64,000 nucleotides of DNA from positions 10,964,501 through 11,028,500 of the forward strand of contig JAPNXP010000001.1 in the NCBI GenBank assembly GCA_028753945.1. The letters are read 5' to 3'. Shown here in pieces: positions 1 to 11,167 of the stretch. The stretch comes from Hexactinellida sp. DTS-2022 (Eukaryota > Porifera > Hexactinellida). Made by a program: the position numbers and the translations under genes. The notes below the pieces were generated by a model, which had not been told where the DNA came from, did not search any database, and saw only the letters and a list, made by a program, of their open reading frames with translations. Each line of letters begins with the position of its first letter. Positions within the stretch are counted from its first letter, which is position 1.

Positions 1-779
1 TTGTAAGTTTGATTATTGCCTTACACATTGCTCAATATCACTCGATGTTGTTTTATCCAAGATTCTAGTCTTATTTTATACTGTAAATGTTATTCATCAT
101 GATTTGTATAAATTGGACTAATGTTTTAGAGTAAATAGGATGTTTGTATTCTAATATGTAAATATCAGATTAATTAATTGATTTGTTATTTAATTAATTG
201 TACTTAATTGATTTTTAAGTTTCCTTTTCACGGCTGTATTAATTAATTAATAGTCTTTTATTGCATTACAATTAATTATTATTCTTACAACACTCTTTCT
301 TACACAATTATTTAGGCAGTCACGAAAATAGCTACTCGGATATACGTACAGTAAACATTCGATTAACAACACTCATTTGTGCAGGCTAAAAAAGGTCACT
401 ATATCCGATATGTCACTAAGTCCGAAGAGTTCAAATACTGCAACGGACCTCTGGCCAAAAGAAAAAAGTTATTAGCTATTTGTCGCTAAAGCCGATGTCG
501 TTAAATCCAATGTTACTGTAGTATTAGAAATAACTAATGGTAGCTTACGATAAATTTTGTCAGTCCCACTACTGTACTATCCATGGTCGGGGATATACTT
601 TAATACAACAGGAGTTACAGGACTAAGTCAATAATTAGTAATTTATTCTGAATTCTTGGGGATCTAGTTGATCGCTTATTTTCTAATGTACTATTTAATA
701 ACAACAGGTAAACCTCCGAGATACGACATCATCGGGAGAATAATTTTGTGCCGTATTTCGTAGGGTGCCCTTATTGAGC

Positions 780-965
780 CTTAGTACTGTTTTAAAGTCG
801 TATATAAGCACACCGGTTATAAGAACATATCGGATATAAGCACACTATGTTGGAAAACGGTTGCCATATACCCTGTATAATTTTTGTCGGTTATAAGAAC
901 ATGCACATGTCGGTTATAAGCACATTAAGCGTTCCCGACGATGTGTTATAACCGGCATCCACTGA
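780..965. repeat. degraded inverted-repeat element
   Basis: Copies of the words CGGTTATAAG and TTATAACCG recur at about 800-965, with an end-like ACCGGTTATAAGAACA on the left and GTGTTATAACCGG on the right. This looks like an old miniature inverted-repeat transposon. No coding potential was seen, and the boundaries are approximate. The rest of bases 1-1250 is AT-rich, with nothing else I can name. Confidence 0.4.
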
Positions 966-970
966 TAACA

Positions 971-1163
971 TACAGTCAGGTTCTTTTATTATAAGATTCA
1001 ATCGACCAAAAATTGTGTTCATAATAGAGAGACTTGACAATTAGCGAACTCAACTTAATACAAACCCTATGTAAGTTGTTAAATTGGGACCATAGGGCTT
1101 GTTCATCATAAAAAGATTTTCATATTAAGCAGACGAAAATTGTTCACAATAAGCAAACCTGCC
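971..1163 (+). repeat. TA-flanked MITE, copy 1 of the TTCATAATAGAGAGACTT family
   Basis: Starts TACAGTCAGG and reads in parallel with the element at 58310-58501, sharing long blocks such as AAAATTGTGTTCATAATAG and CTATGTAAGTTGTTAAATTG. The right end, AATAAGCAAACCTGCC, is degraded compared with AATAAGCAGACTGTA in the second copy. Non-coding and short (about 190 bp), with TA-ended inverted termini. This suggests a non-autonomous Tc1/mariner/pogo-type element, an inference from structure only. Confidence 0.7.
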
Positions 1164-1287
1164 TTGTATTGATACTAATAAGTACAATAGTTTTTTTTTA
1201 AACCATTAAGTGTTGACTGCAAAACAATATATCTTGGTTGCAATAGTAGCATCCTCTTTTCCATGGCCCAAACTTCGAGGAACTTTT

Positions 1288-2320
1288 GAACATTTCAAGT
1301 TCCACTATCGCCTCCGTTCAGTATAAATAGAGAGGGATATAAGGCTTTTACTGAATTTAAATCTATACCGATTAACCGAGGAGCTGGTTTTGGCCTAGAG
1401 ATTCCATGTGTCTATAATGGAACTAAATTATATAGATCGAATGGAGGAAATTTTGGATTTCGTTATTTTCATGTAGACTCCTCTAGTACTAGTATTACTT
1501 ATCAGTAATTGTATTTTTACAATTACATAGTATTAGTAATTACTAATTTTAAAAAAATTTAAATAAATAAATGTTTAAGTGGCTATTTGAGAAATTATTT
1601 ATGAATTGTATCATTATTTGGGATATATCAGATTATTGTTACATCTCGGAGCTAATTTTGCATTTTATATTTCAATCCGGATTCATTTAGTTGCCGTATC
1701 TCGAGGTGTCCTATCTCAGAGTTTCAAGAGGTACTATTTGTATAGGAAATCAATCGGTGGAATGGGATTGTGCCGCCTTGGGAGGTTTACCTGTAATTGA
1801 GTTAGATTCTAAGATCCGAGAAAATGAATTATATTTTCAATCTCATCCGAGAACTTTCAAAAAAGTGGCACCTATTATCGAATGAACAGACAGATAAGAT
1901 AACTATAGGAGTCATTTCCATGTTTTAGATATGGTAAGTATACAATGTGATCAGTATATTATACAGCCATTTGTAAATACGCTCCTAATCCTGGTCAGAT
2001 CCAATTTTTAACGCCTAAATCACAAATTAATGTTAGAGTAGGAGAGGATTCTAAATTCAAATTTTCAAAAAATCATGCTTCAAAAGGAGCGTCTCGCGCT
2101 CCTGGATAATTTCTTGAATGTGATGACGATCTTGAAATCAATTGGGAGTCATATTTCTACGGATATTATATGTTAAACTCCCTATACAGTATCAACCATT
2201 ATTATTTAAGAAGGGTGGGTCAATTTCCCATACAACAAGATTCATTAGGAATGTACTGTACATGCATTAATGGAAATAAAACAACCGCATTAATGAAAGC
2301 CAAATTAAAGCACATATGTA
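1288..2320 (+). other. possible decayed or unresolved coding stretch
   Basis: Three separate open stretches on the plus strand have protein-like composition. They are about 1288-1507, which ends in TAA; about 1691-1885, which contains the peptide EWDCAALGGLPVIE; and about 1985-2330. The last contains INVRVGEDSKFKF, then a single in-frame stop, then LECDDDLEINWESY. They cannot be joined by obvious splice sites and none matches a family I recognise. I read the stretch as a degraded gene or missed exons of a fast-evolving surface protein. It ends where the convergent beta-helix gene stops. Confidence 0.25.
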
Positions 2321-2321
2321 T

Positions 2322-5300
2322 TCACTTTTTCTGATTTGCACTGAAGAATTTGAGGAAGATTCTTTGCTCTCGTTTATCAAACGCTTTTAACCAGTAGAAT
2401 AACTTGTATATTAATATCACGGAGTATATTATATACGGGATGAGCACAGTTACGTTAACTATATATTTACCAAGTTGGGAGTTTTCATTTTGAAACCCCA
2501 TGAACGCTAAGATGAGGAAGCACAGCGACTCGAACCTGTTGGCTTGATTGTTTGTAGCTGGCTCCAATAGGGAGTTCAGTACCAGGAGCAGCAAACATAA
2601 TATCGATATGAACGAGCATGGCAGTCCCTGCGCCCTTATTCCTTGCGGGAGGAGCGTAACCATGAAGGGGAATAGAACTCGGAGATATAGTTTGAATAAT
2701 TCCCAATATTTGTAATCGGGCTTGTAGTTCCCTTCCAATGTTTTGACGAAATGCTGGTAGTCAGGATTCTGTGAACGGCTGAATATCAGCATTATAATTG
2801 GGAAAGTTAGCAGTGCGAAGAGTAACAGAATTGCGATAATTGACCCTACTAAGTGCAGGCCAACTAAACAGGTCATGTCCCCATCATACATCCATTTTCT
2901 TTCGTCCAGAGAGTTGATTGGACAGTTCAGCACACTGAATGCTTGGTTGCACAGGTGTACGTAAGTAAGTACAATTATTGTCCATAGTTTGTTTACGAGT
3001 TTAAACTGTCCCAGTCTTGATATGTACGGTACTTTGGTTACCAGTATAACAATGACGGCAATATAGAGTACAAATATGAACGGGGCGGTCATATTGAATA
3101 TAGCCAAGTAGATTGGTTTGTTCGTTGGGAGACAGAACGGGAACATGTGTGTCACCAGTAGGTTCAAGATAGCGATTGGGCCCGAGATCAGTTTGTATAT
3201 AATATGATTCTCGAATGTTCCACAGTTAATACATAGCACGTAGAGAGTGCTGGAATAGAACACAATACTGCGCATGTAGTCCGAGAACACGTCCAGAGGC
3301 AGCACGCATATTACAACTGTTATTACCAGAGTCGTTATGACGTAGACAACTAGCATTAGGTACGGCTGCTCACATTTGAAGCATCTTCCTCCCGGGCAAA
3401 ACCAATTGAACATGAATGGCGGACAAATTCGCTTATTCTTATCTTTACATTCGGTACAGTAAGGAAACTTCAATTCTTCACGGCATTGTTTTTCCGGAGC
3501 GTTAACATTAAATACGCAGTCTTCTATATTGGCTGAGACATGACAGTTGCATTGAAACCAAGTGCAGTGCATGTAGACTATTTCTTTCGGTTGGTTTTCT
3601 GGGTAGGTGAATAGCATGCCTGGGTTCATCTGAATGGAAAATTTATTTTTCTCGTAGAGACTTGGGTTGGTATCTTTAATACTATGGCCATATAATTTCG
3701 GAATATGTTTAAGCTCACAAGACTGCCTGTCTCTGGCTGAGAGCAAGGGACTCGGACAGTCGCCTATAATCGCGTCTTCACACTGGGTGACTTTGTTGAG
3801 AGTCGAGTAAGACTGAAGGCATATCTTACCGAATATGAAATCAGGGCTTATTTTCTTAATTGTGAAATTTTTACTTCCTGAGAGAGATATTGCTAGCACT
3901 GAGCTGTCATTGAGACTGCGGTTGTTCGGTATGAATACTATCTGTGTCATGGTTTGGATCGGGTTTTTCATACCATCTAGACTCTCTATGTCTATCTGAG
4001 ATTCGTAGCCAGGGAAAAATAAATGTACTTTTTTAGGTTCTTCAAATTCAACACCCTGACGACTGACCGCATGTTTTAACCGCTCATAATAATCAGGCAA
4101 ATTAATCAGCCCTAACGCATCACTGCAACCATTAGTAGGCTTTATATCTTTCCCAATCATGAGCTGACATGGAGAGGTTAGGTTAGTTCTAACATTGTAA
4201 TGTACAATGTCTAACGCAATGCTACACTTGTTAATGGCCTCATCCTTGAATACGATGGCGGGGCTGAGAGGATTCCGCACACCTCTATCGTAGCAGGGTC
4301 CCCACGTGTTGGTAAACAGATCGTCTCCCATGCACAGTTCCATACCGCCACTCACCTTGTTATCGGAGAGTATGAGTGCATTCTCTATCGCTCTTTTGGT
4401 CTGCAGAAAGCAGTAGAACGAGAACAGCTTTCCATCATTCCTCCAATTACTCCTCCCATCGTGTCGCTGGTTCTCGAAGTATTTCGTATAAACGAAGATT
4501 CCACCTCCCCTTATGGTTGCTGTGTTGTTAGCGATTATTGTTTCATGTCCGTATGCCTTCACGATGGAAGAGCTGTGCACATAGAGAGCCCCCCCGGAGT
4601 GCGAGGCGCTGTTCCTCTCGAGAGTTACGTTATCTCCAGACAGAGATAGCCAGCTGCTGAGCAGACAGATGCCCCCACCGTAGTACGCAATGTTATCGTG
4701 TATGCTCACGTTATCGTCCAGGTCCAAATATAAATTTATAGTAAAGATAGCTCCTCCACTGTTAGCCAGGTTCAAAGCGAATTCTGTATTCTGTATATTG
4801 AGGTGGTTTTTGTTTGAAATGTATAGATTTGCTGCGTAAATCGCACCTCCTGAATCAATTTTCGCAGAATTGTTTTTGAAAACAGAGTCTAAAATATGGG
4901 TGTGTGTATCGCCGACCCGGTCATATAAGAGGATTCCAACAGCTCCCCCATTAACGGCCGTGTTGTATTGGAAAATGCAGTTCTCTATAAGAACTACCCC
5001 TTTCTCAGACAGTGATCTAACTACCATTGCACCCCCTTTCCCAATCTTTCTTTGTGTGGCACTATTGTGTTCAAAAAGAGAATCAACTACAGTCACATGA
5101 TACTCTGTGACGCTTTTCCACAATTGAAAGAACACTCCGCCACCGAGAATAGCTTTGCAGTTTACGATAGTGGAATTACTTATGAGAGCGTGGATCGTCC
5201 CAATATTTTGCATTAGCAGCACCAGACCCCCTCCTATTCCTTGCTGATTTTCAAACGAAAGGTATTGTTTGGGTTCCTTCGAATGAGATATGTTGGCACC

Positions 5301-5879
5301 GTCTAATGTAAGGTTATGCGCATGAAACACGACATTTTTAGAAAAACTAGCTTCGCACACGATAGCTCTCTTATAGGTGTGTTCTTTTGTAGCTTTGAAA
5401 TAGCTGTTTGTCAACACAACCTTTTCTGTGTTGTTTAATTCCAGTGCCACCTGGGAATAGTTCGGAAAATAGCAGCTATCCAAATAGACAGAGACAGCCC
5501 ACTCTATGGAAACGATAGAAGTTACGTTGTATAAATCAATTTTACGGGTTGGCTGTGAGCAGTTTACGAACGTTATGTTTTCAATGACCACGCTGTTTGT
5601 TCGATTTATACGAAATGCTGTATAGTCTTCACTGGTGCTGCGGACGCATCTGATGACGGTCTGCTTGGGAGCAGTCAGCTTGAAGTAGTCCCAATCCTCT
5701 ACGACAATACTCTCGCTGACAGTGTGCTCGCCGCCGTGTAGAACTATTGTACAATTCGGGGGCGCACAGTTAGAGAATTGATCGTTCAGACTGACCTCGC
5801 GGTTAATAACGGTTTCACCGTATATTATTAGTGTCAATAGACACATTAGTATAGGCGATATATTTACAATTCTCTGCAT
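2322..5879 (-). CDS. Pmp-repeat beta-helix surface protein with C-terminal multi-TM region
   Basis: Single-exon protein of 1185 aa. Residues 1-22 are a likely signal peptide. About residues 60-480 form a right-handed parallel beta-helix, recognisable from repeated GGA/GGG turns followed by a hydrophobic residue (GGGVFF, GGAMVV, GGAVGI, GGAIYA, GGAIFT, GGGICL, GGALYV, GGGIFV) and many N-glycosylation sequons. A Cys-rich stalk around 780-860 (HCTWFQCNC, YCTEC, CPGGRCFKCE) leads into roughly eight to nine hydrophobic segments and a short basic tail. Extracellular Pmp-type repeats joined to a polytopic domain are annotated in some early-branching animals as 'probable outer membrane protein pmp-like'; their function is unknown. 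Adhesion, recognition or a receptor role are guesses. The start at 5879 gives a good signal peptide. The gene is convergent with nothing obvious and is followed by a possible decayed region. Confidence 0.8.
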   Translation of the reverse strand: MQRIVNISPILMCLLTLIIYGETVINREVSLNDQFSNCAPPNCTIVLHGGEHTVSESIVVEDWDYFKLTAPKQTVIRCVRSTSEDYTAFRINRTNSVVIENITFVNCSQPTRKIDLYNVTSIVSIEWAVSVYLDSCYFPNYSQVALELNNTEKVVLTNSYFKATKEHTYKRAIVCEASFSKNVVFHAHNLTLDGANISHSKEPKQYLSFENQQGIGGGLVLLMQNIGTIHALISNSTIVNCKAILGGGVFFQLWKSVTEYHVTVVDSLFEHNSATQRKIGKGGAMVVRSLSEKGVVLIENCIFQYNTAVNGGAVGILLYDRVGDTHTHILDSVFKNNSAKIDSGGAIYAANLYISNKNHLNIQNTEFALNLANSGGAIFTINLYLDLDDNVSIHDNIAYYGGGICLLSSWLSLSGDNVTLERNSASHSGGALYVHSSSIVKAYGHETIIANNTATIRGGGIFVYTKYFENQRHDGRSNWRNDGKLFSFYCFLQTKRAIENALILSDNKVSGGMELCMGDDLFTNTWGPCYDRGVRNPLSPAIVFKDEAINKCSIALDIVHYNVRTNLTSPCQLMIGKDIKPTNGCSDALGLINLPDYYERLKHAVSRQGVEFEEPKKVHLFFPGYESQIDIESLDGMKNPIQTMTQIVFIPNNRSLNDSSVLAISLSGSKNFTIKKISPDFIFGKICLQSYSTLNKVTQCEDAIIGDCPSPLLSARDRQSCELKHIPKLYGHSIKDTNPSLYEKNKFSIQMNPGMLFTYPENQPKEIVYMHCTWFQCNCHVSANIEDCVFNVNAPEKQCREELKFPYCTECKDKNKRICPPFMFNWFCPGGRCFKCEQPYLMLVVYVITTLVITVVICVLPLDVFSDYMRSIVFYSSTLYVLCINCGTFENHIIYKLISGPIAILNLLVTHMFPFCLPTNKPIYLAIFNMTAPFIFVLYIAVIVILVTKVPYISRLGQFKLVNKLWTIIVLTYVHLCNQAFSVLNCPINSLDERKWMYDGDMTCLVGLHLVGSIIAILLLFALLTFPIIMLIFSRSQNPDYQHFVKTLEGNYKPDYKYWELFKLYLRVLFPFMVTLLPQGIRAQGLPCSFISILCLLLLVLNSLLEPATNNQANRFESLCFLILAFMGFQNENSQLGKYIVNVTVLIPYIIYSVILIYKLFYWLKAFDKREQRIFLKFFSANQKK

Positions 5880-6549
5880 TGCTGATATGGGATAATACTT
5901 CTCGAATATTCTACTGTGTCTACTCTGTCGAGTTGTGTGTATATATAGGCTCAGTATTCTCCGATATGTTTACAGCAAGCAAAATTAAAGAAACATAGTT
6001 AAGCAGTTTATATACAATACAAAAACTAATATACACAATAAAAAAATACGGTAATTAAAACCCCTTTTAAATTTTACATCATCTTCATACTAACTTTTCC
6101 TTTATAACTCAATATGCTTGCTAAATTCCCTATGGTGCATTTACTGGGTACAAAGTAAATGCCGAAGTTCAAATATATTAAGGCATAATACTTTAGAATA
6201 ACATAATATATGTTGTAATATTTTTATAGGTAAAGTTTACATCTACAAGTAATTGCATAATCAAAATAACTCGTTATATAATAGCTCTTTGTTCTGGGAG
6301 GAAAATAATTCATATTATCCGATTGTACTCTACAAATTAGACACTTTCAATATATTTTGAAAAAGTAGTGCTATATGAAACTTCCAGTCATTAACTGAAC
6401 GGAAGTTTTATCCATATACACCCAGATTTCCGCTCTACTTATATTATTAAACGTATAGCATACTGGTATCTAAAATTAGTAGTAAATCGAGTGACTTTTC
6501 ACTTCATTACATTGTTTGAATCACTTCTTCTACAATCTAATTCTCCGCA
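5880..6549. other. intergenic spacer between divergent genes
   Basis: About 670 bp of AT-rich DNA separates the beta-helix gene (-) from RRP7 (+). It presumably holds both promoters, but I see no motif I can defend. A short upstream ATG at 6491 overlaps the RRP7 start in another frame. Confidence 0.4.
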
Positions 6550-7356
6550 ATGGAATCAGCATATCAAGTCAGTGATTATTATATCCTACAAGTTAAGTTC
6601 GCAAACTCAAGCCAACACGCACTCTACTGTAAGATCCATACAGACCACACTGATAGGAGTGAGTTGCCCAATGGTAGAACCCTGTTCATGGCAGGAATAC
6701 CCTTCTATGCCAAGAAAGAGAGTGTAGCTAAAGTCTTCAGTTCACTAGGCGGGATTTCAAATCTCCACCTGAGCAGATCACCAGGGGCTTCCAAACTGGT
6801 CACAACGGAGCCAAACAAAGATCCTTATTTCAGACTCTCGCTCCCTAATATTGACAACTTCCTATACGCGTACTTAGTGTTTGAGAACGAGATCGAGTTG
6901 GAGTCTGTTCGGACGATATGCAGGGAATCCATTGAGTCCCCTGCTAAATGCACAGCTGTTAAGCAGATAGGAATTAATTCGTGGATACAGGAGTACAAGG
7001 ATGAGCGACCTGACGCTACACTGCTGGAAGCTCAAGTCAAGCGTTTTATGACAAAATATGACGCAAAAAGACAACAGGAAGAAAACAAAGTTAGGAAACG
7101 TAAAAATCAACCAGACGAAGACGGATGGATAACTGTGACGAGTAAGAATACAAAGAAAATACCAAAGTCTAAGCTCTCTAGGATAAGACTAAGGAAAGTG
7201 AGTCGGAAGAAGAAGAAGAATGAACTGTTACACTTTTATAAGTTCCAAATGAGAGAGGTGAAAAGGGACAATATAATTCAGCTACAAAAAAAGTTTGATG
7301 AGGACAAGAAGAAAGTAACTGCCATGAAACTTCAGAGAAAATTCAAACCCTTGTAG
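6550..7356 (+). CDS. RRP7A: ribosomal RNA-processing protein 7 (RRP7A-like)
   Basis: Single-exon protein of 268 aa. RRP7 is a nucleolar component of the UTP-C/SSU processome, needed for early cleavages of pre-rRNA and 40S assembly. The sequence has the family order. First is an N-terminal strand YYILQVKF. Next is an RRM-like fold opening with RTLFMAGIPFYAKKES (about 43-58), with an insertion containing PYFRLSLP. Then comes the RRP7 linker GINSWIQEYKDERPDA (about 146-161). After that is the DEDGWITVTS motif (about 190-199), and last the basic C-terminal block ELLHFYKFQMRE...LQKKFDEDKKK ending RKFKPL. Length is close to human RRP7A (280 aa). The start at 6550 precedes the conserved N-terminal strand directly, and no internal stop or frameshift is seen. 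Confidence 0.9.
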   Translation: MESAYQVSDYYILQVKFANSSQHALYCKIHTDHTDRSELPNGRTLFMAGIPFYAKKESVAKVFSSLGGISNLHLSRSPGASKLVTTEPNKDPYFRLSLPNIDNFLYAYLVFENEIELESVRTICRESIESPAKCTAVKQIGINSWIQEYKDERPDATLLEAQVKRFMTKYDAKRQQEENKVRKRKNQPDEDGWITVTSKNTKKIPKSKLSRIRLRKVSRKKKKNELLHFYKFQMREVKRDNIIQLQKKFDEDKKKVTAMKLQRKFKPL

Positions 7357-8238
7357 CATAATATGTTGGTCGGGAGTAATTCCAACATTCCAGGGACAGT
7401 TTGCTTCAAGATAGGAATTTGGTTCGCGTCTTTATCTCACAGGATTATTAATTATATCAATGTACAGTTATTTTATAGGATACACCTTAGTTTGGACAAC
7501 AATACCTTATTTTAAGAAATTAACTTGATTAATTTCAATTTCAATTTTATGATTTCCATTTCAAATTTATGAAAACGCGAATTATGGGAAAAACATTATA
7601 CTAAACCATAGCATTCTATGACTAAACGTACATTAATTAACCCAATTTTACATTATAAAATATTTCTTTTTCTAAAACTAAAAGAAACAGAATAAGTCTT
7701 CTTGTATGGAAAGATTGAGAATATTCATTTCGGGCATTCATTATGGCATAAGTCCCTAATTATCTTGTAAAATTGAATTAACGTTATTGAAATTAACAAG
7801 AAGGAATTAATTTGTTAAAAATTAACGCGATTTGCACAAAACCCCATTAATATCATATAACTTTAATTCCTAGTATAATAAGGTAATCCTGTACTGGATA
7901 GTCCACTTAGTTTGTTACCTTATCATGCATCAATTTCCTAACATCATACGTGTCGTATCCATAACAATTTAATGACAAATACACATTTATATTTGTTTTA
8001 ATATTTAATAACGCAATTATAATTGGTTCATAATCCTATTAATAATTTCCCGTCTACGGTTTTGTATCGAGCTAGCGTAATATTAAATATTAATTTCAGA
8101 AATTCAATAGCAACTGGCTTGGGGCAATTAAATTAAGTTTATATTAGGCATTGTTATATGAATGATGTCTGCATTGCATATAAATACTGAAATTATAGGT
8201 GCATTTATATACATTAATTTCTCCCTCTCTCTTTTACA
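7357..8238. other. AT-rich intergenic spacer
   Basis: About 880 bp rich in AATTAAT words. It holds the 3' flank of RRP7 and the promoter/5' UTR of the next gene. No open frame or repeat structure that I can support. Confidence 0.4.
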
Positions 8239-8261
8239 GTATTATTAGATCTGCTCTTCAA

Positions 8262-8611
8262 ATGGCTAATGCGCTCTGGAGTATTATTTGGTTTCTAATA
8301 TTTATCATAATTGGGTGGTGGCTGGGAAACTTCTGTGCCGGTTGGTTTGTATTGATTTCTCCTTGCTGGGTGTGTATAGATGCATTAACACCAGTGGTGA
8401 GTTAATTAGGCATTCATTGATTAGTTGCAAAATAGTTGGGATAAAACTCTAAACTAATTTAATTTTCTAGATACGCTTTCTCTGGATTGGAACTTGTTTT
8501 CCGCTCCTTAACGCCAAGTATATCAAGGAGGGAAGAGACAGCTTTCCTGGCTATGGGGACTTGACGAAAGACTTGGGCATGATGTTCAAGGACCTCATCT
8601 CTCCTTTCTAA
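8262..8611 (+). CDS. small membrane protein A (GWWLG family), two exons
   Basis: Two coding exons, 8262-8396 and 8471-8611, phase 0, joined across a 74-nt intron (GTGAGT...TTTCTAG), encode 91 aa. A polypyrimidine-CAG at about 8230-8239 just before the ATG suggests a 5'-UTR intron. Residues 5-31 form a Trp-rich hydrophobic helix containing GWWLG (18-22). A second hydrophobic stretch, about 31-58, is followed by the soluble tail KEGRDSFPGYGDLTKDLG. The protein aligns without gaps through residue ~75 to the product at 12999-13283, and the match runs straight across the splice junction (TPV|IRFLWIG versus QPV-ARVLLVG). That supports the intron. No family recognised; a two-pass or hairpin membrane protein is inferred from hydrophobicity. 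Confidence 0.75.
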
Positions 8612-10454
8612 CTAGTTACATTCTCCGACATTTCTTTCAATTAGTTTGTGCCGTTTTAGAGCTTATTAATTTTGTCACACTAGCTACTTAACCGATCTCA
8701 CGTATACTCACAGAGATTGCTTATTTCCGTATTTTGTTGTTCTTTTACTCTTATATGAATTAACACTGTATCAATGTCAATTATACACATAAAATACACA
8801 CAATTTCTAGTTCGCTCTAACTGTCCAAAAGACCTCACTATTAGAAATAACATAATCTATTGCAGTGGGTCCACAATATCTCAAATTTTGTATTACGGTC
8901 AATGGGAGGGGTCCACAGAATGTTGGGAATTGCTGTTGTATTGGATGTATAGCAGGTTTAAGTAGCACTATTAGGCTACGTATCTAATTTAGATAACCAC
9001 ATAAATATTCCTTTTATTTGCTTATTCATATCTTTGATGAGTTGAGTTTAATAATACTGCGATAATTGGCGTACTTGCTATCTAACTTATAATGAGAAAA
9101 CCATCGGTTTAAAGTAAATGAGAATTTGTACCAATAGTTAATGCAATGAAGTAGCTGGAGACTAGGTTAGGGCTTATTAACAGCAGTGTACCTTGTAACA
9201 GGGTATTTATATGGTATTTTAATACTGATTAAATTTAATTATTTTATCTTCTTAACTAGAGACTGAAATGGGTAGTTGTTCTATAGCAATTACATTTTTG
9301 GATTATCAGTTAATGAATGACACAAAATCTTATCTGCATTTTTTAACAATTGTTACCTAACGATCTGTTTAGTCATCAAAGGATATCAGTATTGCAGGTA
9401 TTTATATTGTTTCTTAATTAATTACTACAGAATAGTAATGTTAGCTAGATAGAACCCATTTAACATGGGAATCCTGTTTAATATGAAATTATTTCATCTA
9501 ATATATTACAGCACAAAAAACGGTATGGAATTTAAATTACAGTCTATTTAATTATTAACTAGTTAAACGTATACTTCTTAAACTAATCGTGTTTAATTCA
9601 AAGCCAGTCTACTCCGGTTATCGGGACAAATCTCCAAGAACCACTAATTCACATAGTATTCATATTTCTAGAATTACAATTTTTAGATTAAAAATTGAGA
9701 GAATTGATATTTATACATTCCTATTTGGGTTAATTATATAATTTGTAATTATATGATTTATATCAGTATTTGGTAATTGAATTATTATCTGATTAATTCA
9801 ACAGGACTAAACAAATTGTAAATATAATATCAAATCAACTCTATTTCCTAGGAATTGAATAAAATAGATTATTTCTGGTTTTTGCGTCTACTGAATAACC
9901 AAGATAACTCTGCATCTGCTTCAACAGATAACTACACCTGTTCTATTATTCTTGTAAATATACTGATCTTAGTTCAGGGAAGATTCGGGGAATATTCGTA
10001 TTCAGAACTTTTGTCTCTGGGATAATTATATTTCTAGATCCTTATTATAATTGGATTACTTATATTTCGGCGGGATTCTTAGTACGTATATATTATTTAG
10101 GGACTGGGAAAGATCATTCTATCGACACCTAAAATCATTTTAATTAACACTTCGGGGACCAGGGATAACTTATTAATGTAAAAATCTGGTCGACATTTAA
10201 GGGTTCCCTTTTATGATACGAAATAATCCAGAAATATTTATCATTATTGCAAGTTTTAATTTGTATGTGGTAGGTGAATAGTAATTAAAATATATAAATG
10301 AAATATACTATAAGTTATGTGATATTCCATTAAGATAGGTGGCGGCATCCCGATTTGCGTAATTTGAAATCAATGCCCAGATACGTGCATTATGTAATTT
10401 ATGTTCCATTGATTTTTTATTGGCTAACTTCCTCTGGCCAGCCTCCCTCCCACT
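8612..10454. other. AT-rich intergenic DNA
   Basis: No gene supported on either strand. The longest open stretch (8774-8965) has no protein-like features. Scattered TTAATTAA-type words; nothing repeated clearly enough to annotate. Confidence 0.4.
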
Positions 10455-10910
10455 CTACCAATGTTGCTTCTCTCTATGTAATAAATTAAATAATTTAGAG
10501 ATTGTTGGGTGAGAAAAAGCTATGCTGGTTTGGAAGGCATTGTGCCAACCCAGGACAGCATTATTTGTGCGAGCATTCTCCTTGCACCCTTTCATACATA
10601 TTCCAAATTCTGATTGGGAACTCTCTACTTTGATCTGTAAGCCGTTTTCCAATATAAGTATCCTCGAAGGCTTTGCTACATTCAGTGCTGACGCGGAAAA
10701 GTTTGGCATAATATTTCGAAACAATCAACAACCTCTTGTTCCGGAACAATGCAAGGCTTGTTAACATCTTTAAACTTAAACCCAATTAGATATCTGACTG
10801 ACACTGACCTTGTTAATATCTTAGTTTGTATCTTTCCGGATATATTTTGGGAAAGTGGAAAGAAAATGTTCATCGAAATAAATTATTGCCGCTTTTTCAA
10901 AGTCGATCAT
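10455..10910 (-). mobile_element. decayed MULE-family transposase fragment
   Basis: Read on the minus strand, this stretch carries the recognisable series of a MULE transposase in shifting frames. The series is MIDFEKAAIIYFDEHF (near 10908), FFPLSQNISGKIQ, VPEQEVVDCFEILC, FPIRIWNMYERV and finally RTNNAVLGWHNAFQ...HPTISKLFNLLH (to 10458). These correspond to the DFE-AA, FFHxxQ, late-core and NN-EGWH motifs of the family. At least two frame changes and internal stops show it is dead. The final motif has VLGWHN where VEGWHN is usual. Termini were not found, so the element is a fragment. Confidence 0.75.
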
Positions 10911-11167
10911 AATATTAGTAGGGGTTCAAGTTTTCGAATAAGTATGCTATTGGTACATTCTATTTTATCTGGGAGGAGGACATCACAGGGAAAACTAGCG
11001 ACTCTTCTCAGCATGAATCGTGTAAAACTGAAAGAGGTACTCAGGAAGTCAGTAGAACTACTTTAAATGTCCCGTCAGCGTACCATGTGTTGTGTGTATT
11101 GTTGGATAATTGATAGAAATTTGTGTGTTAAATAACGATCAATCGTTTATTGTCCCTATATCCGGAA

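Noticed and set aside
10749-11066. 105-codon plus-strand frame
   Set aside because: Partly antisense to the decayed MULE transposase; no protein-like motif on the plus strand.
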